Assembly (NCBI RefSeq): GCF_000981585.1
Contig: NZ_LN831776.1
Coordinates: 6,493,187-6,557,186 of the forward strand
Origin: Paenibacillus riograndensis SBR5
GTDB lineage: Bacteria > Bacillota > Bacilli > Paenibacillales > Paenibacillaceae
DNA length: 64,000 nucleotides
Reading direction: 5' to 3'
The position numbers and the translations under genes were made by a program. A model generated the notes under the pieces. The model made no database searches. It saw only the letters and a list, made by a program, of their open reading frames with translations, and was not told the DNA's origin. Below are positions 25,101-31,578 of the stretch, piece by piece. Each line of letters starts with the position of its first letter. The first letter of the stretch is position 1.

Positions 25101-26051
25101 AATCGCACCCGGAGCCAGATGCGCCGCTGTAATTGCGCTGTTGCTGATATGGCGGCTCTCAATTACGGCCTCCCCCAGCTTGGCGCCGCTGATTTCACCG
25201 TCGGCAATTTTATCGCCCGATACCGCTTCGTCAGCCAACTTGGAACGGTCAATGCTTCCATTCGCCAGATGCCGGCTGACGATGCTGCTGCTCAGGATTT
25301 TCTCGCCTGTCACCGCCCCATCCTCCAGCAGCTCCGCTGTGATGATGCAGTCGCTGAGGTGGCGGCTGGTAATGGCCTGGTCGGCGATTTGGCCTCCGCC
25401 GATGATCCGGTCTGCCAGCTTCTCCGGACCGATGCTGCCGTTTTTCAGCTTTTCACCGCTAATGGAATGGTCCAGCAGCTTGCCGCCGCTGATGCTTCCT
25501 TCCGCCAAATGCTCGCCCGTTACGGATTCAGGGGCCAGCTTGGAGGATGTTATTGCCTTGTCCGCGATATTAATGCTCTGCACAGCATAGTCCTGCAGCC
25601 AGGGCGTGCCGATGATGCCGAATTTCAGCTTGGACCCGTCAATGGTGCGGGGCGCAATTTTTCTTCCGGTAACGGCACCATCGGACAAATCGTCCGTATA
25701 TACAGGCTGGAGGCGTTCCTTTTCGACCACTGGCGGCACAATCTCAGGGATTGGCGGCAAAGGTTCATCATCCTCAGCGTCAATTTCCTCCACCTGTTCC
25801 TGAAGCTCTTGCTGATCAAGTACGGGAGATTGTACGAATTCCGCCGCCTCAAGCGTATCCACCCCGCTCACCTTCAGAGTTGAACTCCCGGCATCCGGCG
25901 TTTCGCTGCCGGGTTCGCTGCCGGAGGTGTCTGCCACCTCCTGTACCTTGGGACTGCTTCCCAGCAAACTGAGTTCCCTCATATTCGGATTATCCACAAT
26001 ATAGAGCGGTTTTTTGGAACTGCGGTGCTGATTTCTTCTGGAGCCCTTCAC
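19185..26051 (-). CDS. giant decapeptide-repeat spore-surface protein with WIAG-type C-terminal domain
   Basis: 2288-aa protein with three parts. Residues 1-105 are a basic then acidic, Pro-rich leader without a signal peptide or membrane helix. Residues about 105-2184 are 104 uninterrupted 20-residue repeats, each two decapeptides of the form x-G-S/A-I/V-x-x-x-H/K-L-x. The last roughly 100 residues form a beta-rich domain ending YGVLSWIALGSP. The ending matches what I remember of the Paenibacillus WIAG-tail domain and also resembles H-type lectin tails. Regular I/V and L positions suggest a beta-solenoid fibre. Lack of a signal peptide fits assembly in the mother cell. Start ATG follows AAGGAGGAGA. 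Fibre and spore roles are inferred from sequence and context. Confidence 0.85.
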   Translation of the reverse strand: MKGSRRNQHRSSKKPLYIVDNPNMRELSLLGSSPKVQEVADTSGSEPGSETPDAGSSTLKVSGVDTLEAAEFVQSPVLDQQELQEQVEEIDAEDDEPLPPIPEIVPPVVEKERLQPVYTDDLSDGAVTGRKIAPRTIDGSKLKFGIIGTPWLQDYAVQSINIADKAITSSKLAPESVTGEHLAEGSISGGKLLDHSISGEKLKNGSIGPEKLADRIIGGGQIADQAITSRHLSDCIITAELLEDGAVTGEKILSSSIVSRHLANGSIDRSKLADEAVSGDKIADGEISGAKLGEAVIESRHISNSAITAAHLAPGAIGPEQLAGRLIGKEQLQLGVIESGHLADGAVGSRQIGKEVIRGQHLSPESVNGIHIADGEIASRHLADRSISFVKLAEGAVGTAQLVEQAVTSSKIADQSILSHKLADEAVTTRHIAKSAVRGPQIAMQAVTSVHLQRESIEHSHLAAKSVGSIQLQEEAVLTAHLADGAVTGEQLASASVAGEHLRPQSITPDKLADGSITAAKLAPGAVSANAIAREAVSGEHIAFCTVEEKNLADASVSGRVLQRAVVDAEHLAPGAVERRHLGDNSVTSSALQPGSVVSEKLGTGAVKEIHLSAAIVQPHHLSDYAVTSLKLSPESVSTDKLGDLSVTTAKLADGSVESAKLAASSVQAEHLAAGAVGSGSIIDAAVQGRHLAPGSVGGAHIRPMSIGNGHINPSSVSSIQIQDGSISGAKLIEGAVSSRHLAQKSVENGHLAEASVEGRHIGEGSITLAHLAEEVRSSQILPDASIGGEKLVPGAVEATHLAPGSVGAGHLQPEAVEGQHIRAGEITLAHLAEETRSADILPDGSISSMKLAEGSVGPFHLAPGTVYADHLTTDSVDSRHIRSGSIQFEHLAKDTLTPELLPDGSIDGVKLAAGAVSSLHLQQESVYGEHLVDGILQERHLRPGLIKLEHLGDEARSAALLPDGSIGGSKLAAGAVGSFQLASGSVYGGHLAADAVDSRHIRPGSIQLSHLASGTKSAELLPDGSIEGSKLAEGAVGSQHLQAESIKGGHLADGTLEERHLTPGIIKLEHLAEEVHSAELLPDGSIEGSKLAEGAVGSQHLQAESIKGGHLADGALEERHLSSGIIKLEHLAEEVHSADLLPDGSIDGSKLAEGAVGPQHLQAQSIQGGHLADGTLEERHLSSGIIRLAHLAEEVHSADLLPDGSIGASKLAAGVVGTHHLQPQSIYGSHLADKTLEDRHLGPGIIKLEHLAEEIRSAELLPDGSIDGSKLAAGAVGPQHLATESVYGGHLAPEAVNSRHICPGSIHLEHLAEGTLTPELLPDGSIDGSKLADGAVGPEHLQPQSIEGGHLADGALEDRHLSPGIIKLEHLAKEVRSAELLPDGSIDGSKLADGAVGPEHLQPQSIEGGHLVDGALEDRHLSPGIIKLEHLAEKVRSAELLPDGSIDGSKLAAGAVGPEHLQPQSIEGGHLVDGALEDRHLSPGIIKLEHLAEEVRSAELLPDGSIDGSKLAAGSVGPEHLQPQSIEGGHLVDGALEDRHLGPGIIKLEHLAEEVRSAELLPDGSIDGSKLADGAVGPEHLASGSVDGGHLAPEAVDSYHIRPGSIHLVHLSENALTPELLPDGSIGGSKLAAGAVGPEHLAPGSVYGGHLVPEAVDGRHIRSGSIRLSHLAENTLTPELLPDGSIGGSKLASGAVGPQHLQPQSVQGGHLADGTLEDRHLGPGIIKLEHLAEEVRSAELLPDGSIDGSKLAVGSVGPQHLVPGSIYGGHLVPEAVDGRHIRPGSIHLEHLAENTLTPELIPDGSIDGSKLANGAVGPEHLQPQSIESGHLAPEAVDSRHIRPGSIHLEHLSENTLTPELLPDGSIDGSKLAVGSVGPQHLAPGSIYGGHLVPEAVDGRHIRSGSIRLSHLAKDTLTPELLPDGSIDGSKLAAEAVGSYQLAPGSVYGGHLAPGAVDGRHIRSGSIQLAHLSESVLTSELLPDGSISDAKLAADAVGPQHLQLQSVHGGHIADKALEERHLSPGIIKLEHLAEEILSPDLLPDGSISDAKLAADAVGPQHLQLNSVHGGHIADEALEERHLSPGIIKLEHLAEEIHSADLLPDGSITGEKLAFGSVGTRQLAESAVGNIELQDEAVDASKITSFAIQSRHLEEDSVQSYHIAPGAIIGDHLTPGSVNAEHLSFSPVQSSGNRQVLQQFGMTAFMFNGDAESVEVTVTFDESFGHTGYVLVAMTNQPFFHASLKSRGGGEAVIEVVRLRETSHFYGVLSWIALGSPLVKPAKDHRAFD
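19501..25740. repeat. 104 contiguous 60-bp repeats; 180-bp higher-order units in 19741-23880
   Basis: The reading phase of the 60-bp unit is kept without one inserted or deleted base over 6240 bp. From 19741 to 23880 a higher-order 180-bp unit (60 residues, six decapeptides) recurs 23 times, each starting TCCGG or close to it. Two sub-types of this unit are mixed: one coding GGHLADGALEDRHL, the other GGHLAPEAVDSRHI. Neighbouring units near 21361-21720 are almost identical, including a 60-base line repeated without change. Confidence 0.95.
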
Positions 26052-26241
26052 AAGCAGTCTCCTCCTTCCATCTATTGTTTCTCCTAGGCATCATATGCAG
26101 CGCATTGGGCGGATGACACCTTTTTGCGCGCCAAGCTTGACAATTCTGCTTCCGCTGCCTGTGGAAACAGAATACGCAGTTTCTTTCAAAAAAGGGCATC
26201 TGCCACCGCGCATTCGTCCAACCCTAAAAGGCAAGTACACA

Positions 26242-26249
26242 CATACAAT
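26242..26249 (+). promoter_or_regulatory. possible sporulation-type -10 element before the YheC/D gene
   Basis: CATACAAT matches the -10 consensus of sigma-E (CATACANT), about 50 bp before the YheC/D start. No good -35 element is visible at the right distance, so this is weak. Confidence 0.25.
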
Positions 26250-26301
26250 GACACAGGAAGAGGAGCAGCCGGAACAATAGAAGATAACAGGAGGAACAAA
26301 C

Positions 26302-27396
26302 ATGGGGCAAAAGCTCGTGGGAATACTGTTAAATGCCGCTATGCACCGGGGCGTTCCCCGGCTAAAAACGGGACAGGAATCGCTGGAGAGCTATGAGGAA
26401 GCCGCCGCCGCATACGGATTAACCCCCTGCTTCCTGAAGCTGTCCGACATCGATACGAGATCCGGCTACAGCATTGCCTACGTAAAAGGGCCTAATGGCT
26501 ACAGGAGTGCCGTAATTCCGACACCGGACGTCATTCATAACCGGGCCATCTACGATCCGGGGAGCCGTGGAGTTGAAAGACTCCTTCGCAGCGGCGTTCA
26601 GGTATATAATACATGCAACCGCTATGGAAAAGACCAGATCCATGGGTTGCTTGAGCAGAATGAAGGGCTGCGCGGCCTTTTGCCAGTCACCTCAGCCGGG
26701 CTCTCCGGACTGAAGGAAATGATGGACAGCTATTCTGATCTTATCCTGAAGCCCTGCCGGGGGAGCATCGGGCAGGGTGTAATGCGCCTCTCGCGGAATA
26801 GTCCCGGGCACTGGACCTGGAGCTATCTGCCCGGCGGCTCCAACAGCTGGGCCAGTACAGCCGTCTACCAGGATGCCTTGCCCAGAGCCCTGCGGGCGCG
26901 CCTGGCATCTGCTCCTTACCTGGTCCAGGAACGTATCCCGCTGGCCGAGCTTGGGGGCCGGCCGTTTGATCTTCGCGTCACCGTTCAGCGGGGCTGGGGC
27001 GGAGAGTGGCAGGTCACCGGACTGTTCGCCAAACGGGCAGCACCCGGCGGCTTCGTCTCCAACATTGCCCGCGGCGGAGAGGCGCTTGACCCCACCTTTG
27101 CACTGGAGCAGGCATTCTCCGGTGCCGCAGCGGCAGGTATCCGCATGTCCGTTCTAGCGCACAGCCTCAGTGTTGCACGTGAACTGGAGAAAAGTCTCCC
27201 CGGCCTTTCGGACATCGGGCTGGACATGGGCATCACCGGAAAAGGCCGCATCTATTTCATCGAGTGCAACGGACGGGATCAGCGCTACGGCTTCCGCAAA
27301 GCCGGACTGACCGGCACCTGGAAGGAAAGCTACCGGAAGCCTATGGCATATGCAAGATACCTGCTTGACCGTCCTGCACGGCATAACAGTTATTGA
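26302..27396 (+). CDS. YheC/YheD family endospore coat-associated ATP-grasp protein
   Basis: 364-aa protein of the YheC/YheD family, coat-associated proteins of Bacillus spores with an ATP-grasp fold. The N-terminal domain starts KLVGILLNAAMHRG. The ATP-grasp part has LILKPCRGSIGQGVMRL near residue 150, YLVQERIPLAELGGRPFDLRV near 215, and the metal-binding end FIECNGRDQRYGFRK near 330. The ligated substrate is not known for the family. The start follows AGGAGGAACAAAC. It is divergent from the giant repeat gene with about 250 bp between them, which supports a joint spore-surface function. Confidence 0.9.
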   Translation: MGQKLVGILLNAAMHRGVPRLKTGQESLESYEEAAAAYGLTPCFLKLSDIDTRSGYSIAYVKGPNGYRSAVIPTPDVIHNRAIYDPGSRGVERLLRSGVQVYNTCNRYGKDQIHGLLEQNEGLRGLLPVTSAGLSGLKEMMDSYSDLILKPCRGSIGQGVMRLSRNSPGHWTWSYLPGGSNSWASTAVYQDALPRALRARLASAPYLVQERIPLAELGGRPFDLRVTVQRGWGGEWQVTGLFAKRAAPGGFVSNIARGGEALDPTFALEQAFSGAAAAGIRMSVLAHSLSVARELEKSLPGLSDIGLDMGITGKGRIYFIECNGRDQRYGFRKAGLTGTWKESYRKPMAYARYLLDRPARHNSY

Positions 27397-27483
27397 TTTG
27401 TCTCCTATTCTATGTCAATATAATGCAGAGCGGGCGGTCCCGGACACGGGACCGTGCTGCTGCATGATGGAAGGGAGATAATC

Positions 27484-28275
27484 ATGGTAAAACAATTGCT
27501 GCGGCTGATGACCGAGTTGTCCTCGCACAGATGGCTTTCCCGGTTGATGGGGGCTTTTTCCCATAGCAGACTCAGCCGTTTTTTAATCCCGGCATTTATT
27601 CGGATTTATCATATTCCCGCTTCTGAGGCGGAGAAGCATTCCGGGGAATACCTTACACTCAATGAATTTTTCAGCCGCCGCCTAAAACCCGGCATGCGTC
27701 CTATTGCCAGCCACGAGAATGCGGTAGCCAGCCCGGTGGATGCGCTGATTACCGCCATGGGCGAGATTCACTCCGGAACGATAATGAATGTAAAAGGACA
27801 GGACTATGAACTGGAAGATCTTTTGAACCATTCCCCGCACCTGGAGCTGTACAAAAAAGGCTTTTTCTTCGTGCTCTACTTAAGTCCAACGGATTATCAC
27901 CGGATTCACTCCCCGCTTACCGGGCGCAAGGTCGAAAGTGAGCATATCCGCGGACGGGCCTATCCGGTCAATGAGTTCGGCATGAGACACATGAAAGGTG
28001 TGCTCAGCCGCAATGAACGGCTGATTACTTATATCGCCGGAGCCAACGGTGAAGCCGCCGTGGTAAAAGTCGGCGCGATGAATGTCAGCAGCATCCATTA
28101 CGCGGATGAAACGGCTGATGCCTGGCAGATCGGCGACGATCTCGCTTATTTCGAATTCGGCTCCACCGTAGTACTGCTCCTGGAGAACGGCAGCTTCACC
28201 GCGCGTCCGGGGCTGACCAGCGGAACCAAGGTGAAGATGGGCGAGCTGCTGGGCACGCTGCAGCGTCCGGTGTAG
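27484..28275 (+). CDS. psd: phosphatidylserine decarboxylase proenzyme
   Basis: 263-aa enzyme that converts phosphatidylserine to phosphatidylethanolamine at the membrane. It is made as a proenzyme that cuts itself to form a pyruvoyl group; the cleavage motif is F-G-S-T near residue 224 (usual L/F-G-S-T). Other family marks are ASPVDALIT near residue 80 and YLSPTDYHRIHSP near 130. The start at 27484 follows AAGGGAGATAATC; an upstream in-frame ATG at 27454 lacks a ribosome site. Monocistronic with a strong terminator. Confidence 0.95.
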   Translation: MVKQLLRLMTELSSHRWLSRLMGAFSHSRLSRFLIPAFIRIYHIPASEAEKHSGEYLTLNEFFSRRLKPGMRPIASHENAVASPVDALITAMGEIHSGTIMNVKGQDYELEDLLNHSPHLELYKKGFFFVLYLSPTDYHRIHSPLTGRKVESEHIRGRAYPVNEFGMRHMKGVLSRNERLITYIAGANGEAAVVKVGAMNVSSIHYADETADAWQIGDDLAYFEFGSTVVLLLENGSFTARPGLTSGTKVKMGELLGTLQRPV

Positions 28276-28282
28276 AATAATC

Positions 28283-28326
28283 AAAGGCGGCAAGTCTCCC
28301 AAGGCCTGGAGATCTGCCGCCTTTTT
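28283..28326. terminator. terminator between psd and gpmA
   Basis: Arms AAAGGCGGCA and TGCCGCCTTT with inner pairing TCTCC/GGAGA; Ts follow on the plus strand. It serves psd and probably also the converging gpmA gene. Confidence 0.85.
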
Positions 28327-28349
28327 AAATGACACCTATACCCATAGAA

Positions 28350-29099
28350 TTATTCCGTCACCTTGCTCTGATTCGCCACCTCGCGGGCCTTCTCCTGCAC
28401 CTCTTCCGGCTCGCCGAGATAAAAGCGGCTGATCGGCTTCACATCATCATCCAGCTTATAGACCAGAGGGACTCCGGTCGGCACATTCAGGTCCAGCAGC
28501 GCCTTCTCGTCAATGTCCTCCATGAATTTGATCAGCGCCCGCAGCGTGTTGCCATGCGCCGAGATCAGCACCCGCTCCTTCTTGCGGATCAGCGGCACAA
28601 TGCGGTTGCCCCAGAAATCACCGACACGGTGTACGGTATCCTCCAGGCTTTCGCCGCGCGGAATATCGCCGGGCCGGACCTCCTTGTAGCGGATGTCGTT
28701 TCTGGCATAACGCGGATCATCCGGATCCAGCATCGGAGGCCGGACGGACAGGCTGCGCCGCCAGATATGCAGCTGCTCTTCGCCGTATTTTACCGCAGTC
28801 TCGCTCTTGCTCAGACCCTGCAGCGCTCCGTAATGACGCTCGTTCAGCTTCCAGGATTTCTGTACCGGAATCCACAGCAGGTCCATTTCATCCAGCACAT
28901 AATTCAAGGTCTTGATCGAACGCTTCAGCACAGAAGCAAAGGCCAAATCGAAAGTATAGCCGGCCTCCCTCAACAGCTTGCCCGCCGCTTTAGCTTCCTC
29001 TACCCCTTTCTCCGTCAGATCGGGGTCGCTCCAGCCTGTGAACAGATTTTGGCGGTTGTACTCGCTCTCTCCATGGCGTATCAATACGATTTCGTACAT
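28350..29099 (-). CDS. gpmA: 2,3-bisphosphoglycerate-dependent phosphoglycerate mutase
   Basis: 249-aa glycolytic enzyme that interconverts 3- and 2-phosphoglycerate. The histidine that carries phosphate is in LIRHGESEYNRQNLFTGW at the N-terminus. ALQGLSKSETAVKYGEEQ and WRRSLSVRPP follow, and the second histidine is in ISAHGNTLRAL near residue 185. Start at 29099 because AGGAGGAGAGAGT precedes it; an in-frame ATG nine codons upstream has no such site. Single gene. Confidence 0.95.
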   Translation of the reverse strand: MYEIVLIRHGESEYNRQNLFTGWSDPDLTEKGVEEAKAAGKLLREAGYTFDLAFASVLKRSIKTLNYVLDEMDLLWIPVQKSWKLNERHYGALQGLSKSETAVKYGEEQLHIWRRSLSVRPPMLDPDDPRYARNDIRYKEVRPGDIPRGESLEDTVHRVGDFWGNRIVPLIRKKERVLISAHGNTLRALIKFMEDIDEKALLDLNVPTGVPLVYKLDDDVKPISRFYLGEPEEVQEKAREVANQSKVTE

Positions 29100-29263
29100 A
29101 CTCTCTCCTCCTGCCCATAGTTTCATAATCTATATAATCCTACACCCATCATAGGCCTGCTGACCGGGTTCTTCAAGGCCTTGCTTCGGCGGCTCTCCGG
29201 TTTCTTTACCGGTCCAAAAATCGTCCCCCAGCCTGCCGCTTTTACCGCCTGTTGCCGTTCCCG

Positions 29264-29632
29264 CTACGATCCGTGTGCTGACAGCCGCCGCAGCACCGCG
29301 TCCCGCAGCACCCGCGCATGATTGTGCCGCTCATCCTTCGCTGCATACAGCAGTGTCACCGGGCTTTCCCTGGCCCAGTCGCACAGCCGCTCCATTTCGC
29401 CCGCCGCCGGCTCCGACTGCAGCTCCTCCTCATACAACACCGCAAACTCCGCAAATTTGTCGGGTTTATGAGCGAACCACTTCCGCAATTCGGGTGACGG
29501 CGCGGCCTCCCGCATCCAGTCGTCGAGCTGTGCGGATTCCTTGGACACCCCGCGCGGCCACAGGCGGTCAACCAGCACCCTTCTGCCGTCCGCTGCCTCC
29601 GGCGGGGCGTAGATACGTTTGATCCGGAGCAT
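29264..29632 (-). CDS. DUF488 family protein, YeaO-like
   Basis: 122-aa protein of the DUF488 family, whose biochemical role is unknown. The family opening I-K-R-I-Y-A-P-P and VDRLWPRGVSKE are present, along with LLYAAKDERHNHARVL near the end. The frame stays open 51 codons further upstream to 29785, coding a Ser/Gly/Ala-rich stretch. I prefer the start at 29632, which gives the normal family length, although no good ribosome site marks it; an ATG at 29656 behind AGGGGAT is an alternative. Single gene. Confidence 0.75.
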   Translation of the reverse strand: MLRIKRIYAPPEAADGRRVLVDRLWPRGVSKESAQLDDWMREAAPSPELRKWFAHKPDKFAEFAVLYEEELQSEPAAGEMERLCDWARESPVTLLYAAKDERHNHARVLRDAVLRRLSAHGS

Positions 29633-29785
29633 ATCCGTACCTGCATCTGCACGCATATCCCCTGAGCCTGTACTTGTCACTTCGCCCGAGCTTGCATCAG
29701 TCTTCAATGCCCCTTGACCCGCCTCTACCGCATCTGATCCGTTACTTGACACATAACTTGCTCCTCTCCCGTTTCTTCGGCGCAT

Positions 29786-30277
29786 ATGCCGCGCAGCCGT
29801 ATATTGGAGCCGAATAAGCCCCTGGTTCCGGTTACCTTACAGGATGGATGGCCGGGACCGTATGCTGTTTGGAATGATTGCTCCGCGTGTTCGGATTCGG
29901 CATAACTTCCGGAAGGAAGGCAGCGGCCCAAACCGAGTTCGTTGACCTTCCATCTGCTTCCCCCCGCTCGTCTGTATTTCACCGGATAATCTTCCTTGTG
30001 AATAAGAGTACGCCTGCTTTTATTATAAATAAGCCGCTATCCAATTTGTAGCGAGGTGCTAAGCCGGTCAGACGGTTGTCGTGTTCATGCAGCAACCAAC
30101 AAATTCCGAAGATCCGGCTCATTCTCCGCCAATAAAATATTCATTGTTCTTCCCCGGGCTGTCTACATGTATCCTCTTATTATGGACCGCGGGGGCAGCA
30201 GTTATTAACCGCGCCCGGTTTACGCCCTGGCAGCTATATTACCAATAAGCAACATGCATAAAGCGCGCCGTTATATC
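29786..30277. other. non-coding stretch, nothing recognised
   Basis: No open frame with a ribosome site or recognisable protein, no clear RNA motif and no repeat was found in this roughly 490-bp stretch between the DUF488 gene and the AraC-side terminator. Confidence 0.5.
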
Positions 30278-30298
30278 AAAAAACCGGAAGCCCTCCGG
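30278..30298 (-). terminator. terminator downstream of the AraC-type gene
   Basis: CCGGA-N5-TCCGG followed on the minus strand by TTTTTT. It lies about 280 bp past the AraC stop codon, so the transcript probably has a long 3' part or another small gene. Confidence 0.6.
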
Positions 30299-30330
30299 CC
30301 CCGGTCTTTTCTTATACCCATTGGACCAGT

Positions 30331-30513
30331 CTATGTCCCATGGCCCAGCATTCCTAATTCACTCAGAACCAATGATCGGGAGTCATCACGCCGCTGTGCT
30401 TCAAGCGTCTCCAGCGGTTGCGGAAAATCCCGCTCCCTCCGCCTTTGCAGTCGGTATTGCAGATCCGTCGTCTTATCATTTTGTTCATTCTCCCCTTCCA
30501 GGCAGCAGTTCAC
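30331..30513 (-). CDS. possible small gene between araC-type gene and its terminator
   Basis: A 60-codon frame with a GTG start codes a charged peptide (DLQYRLQRRRERDF, then LETLEAQRRDD). It has no clear ribosome site. An alternative frame opens at an ATG behind GGAAGGGGAGA and codes 35 residues. Neither resembles a protein I know; one or neither may be real. Confidence 0.2.
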   Translation of the reverse strand: MNCCLEGENEQNDKTTDLQYRLQRRRERDFPQPLETLEAQRRDDSRSLVLSELGMLGHGT

Positions 30514-30576
30514 ATCGTATGTAAACAGGTTGCAACGTATTTACCCCGGCTGGAAAAAACTGAAACAACCGGGAAA

Positions 30577-31362
30577 TCAGCGGATTTCGGACGGACTTTT
30601 CCCGGTGTGCTGCTTAAATTGGCGGCTGAAAAAGAAAATATCGCGGTAGCCCAGCGCATCCGCCACCTCGGTCACGTTCATTCCGGCGTACAGCAGCAGA
30701 TGCTGTGCCCGCTCAATCCGGGTGCGGATCACATAAGACTGCACGGAAGATCCGGTAATCTCCTTGAATTTGATTGAAAAATAACGCGGCGACAGCCCTG
30801 CGCGCGCCGCCAGATCCTCCACCCGGTGCATCGCTCCGGGATGCTGGCTGACATAGTTGGCTACCTCATGGATGACCTCTGCGAGCTGGTTGCTTACATG
30901 GCGTTCCACCGGCATCACCTGGTCCTCACGCAGCAGATGAATCATCAGCTGTTTCAGAATGAGCTGGCCTTCCTCCTGTGCCGCGAAAGTCTTCACCAGG
31001 AACAGGCGGACATACCGGGCCAGCAAATGCTCGAACTCCACCGTTTCCGACAGCACGCGGTAAGGCTCGGGAATGTCTGTCACATCCTCAGCAACATCAA
31101 AGTGAATATATGTAAGCACAAGCGGCTTTTGCGGATTATGGGTCGCACTCGTATGATCTCCGGGACGGAACAGGAAGCAGCTCCCCTGGCCCACCTGATA
31201 AGGCACCCCTCTGCGCACAACCGTGCCTTCCCCGCTCCAGACATAGAACAAATCATAATTTTGCAGCGGCTTCTCTCTTTTTTGCCATTTCCAGCCCGGT
31301 TCGCAGACAATCTTCGCCAGAGCCGGCAGGATCACAAAAGAGGACGGCGATGCATGCAGCAT
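30577..31362 (-). CDS. AraC family transcriptional regulator
   Basis: 261-aa regulator. Residues 1-150 form a cupin-like sensor domain (YDLFYVWSGEGTVVRR, then SCFLFRPGDHTSATHNP). Residues 165-260 carry two helix-turn-helix motifs: RVEDLAARAGLSPRYFSIKF and VTEVADALGYRDIFFFSRQF, ending KQHTGKSPSEIR. This layout is typical of sugar-responsive AraC regulators. The start at 31362 follows AGGGGGGAAC; the upstream extension of 58 codons lacks such a site. No sugar-use genes lie next to it, so the ligand is unknown. Confidence 0.9.
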   Translation of the reverse strand: MLHASPSSFVILPALAKIVCEPGWKWQKREKPLQNYDLFYVWSGEGTVVRRGVPYQVGQGSCFLFRPGDHTSATHNPQKPLVLTYIHFDVAEDVTDIPEPYRVLSETVEFEHLLARYVRLFLVKTFAAQEEGQLILKQLMIHLLREDQVMPVERHVSNQLAEVIHEVANYVSQHPGAMHRVEDLAARAGLSPRYFSIKFKEITGSSVQSYVIRTRIERAQHLLLYAGMNVTEVADALGYRDIFFFSRQFKQHTGKSPSEIR

Positions 31363-31578
31363 AATGTTCCCCCCTAAAAGTTTGTGAGCTTTACTTCCTG
31401 CATATGCTTCGTACAAACTCGCATCGGAAGCATCTTCTAAAGTTTTGCGGAATTCTGCTTCTTCGTGCTTGCTTTGCAGCAAAACCCGCTTCGGAAGCCT
31501 CCCCAATATTCGGTACAAAATACAACAGACACCCATGCCGCCCGTTCACGGCATTTCCATACTTCTCATAATACCTTG

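Noticed and set aside
26089..26116. Sigma-K promoter upstream of the giant repeat gene
   Set aside because: CATATGATG is a fair -10 match, but the base pair at the -35 position is CA rather than AC and no alternative spacing works.
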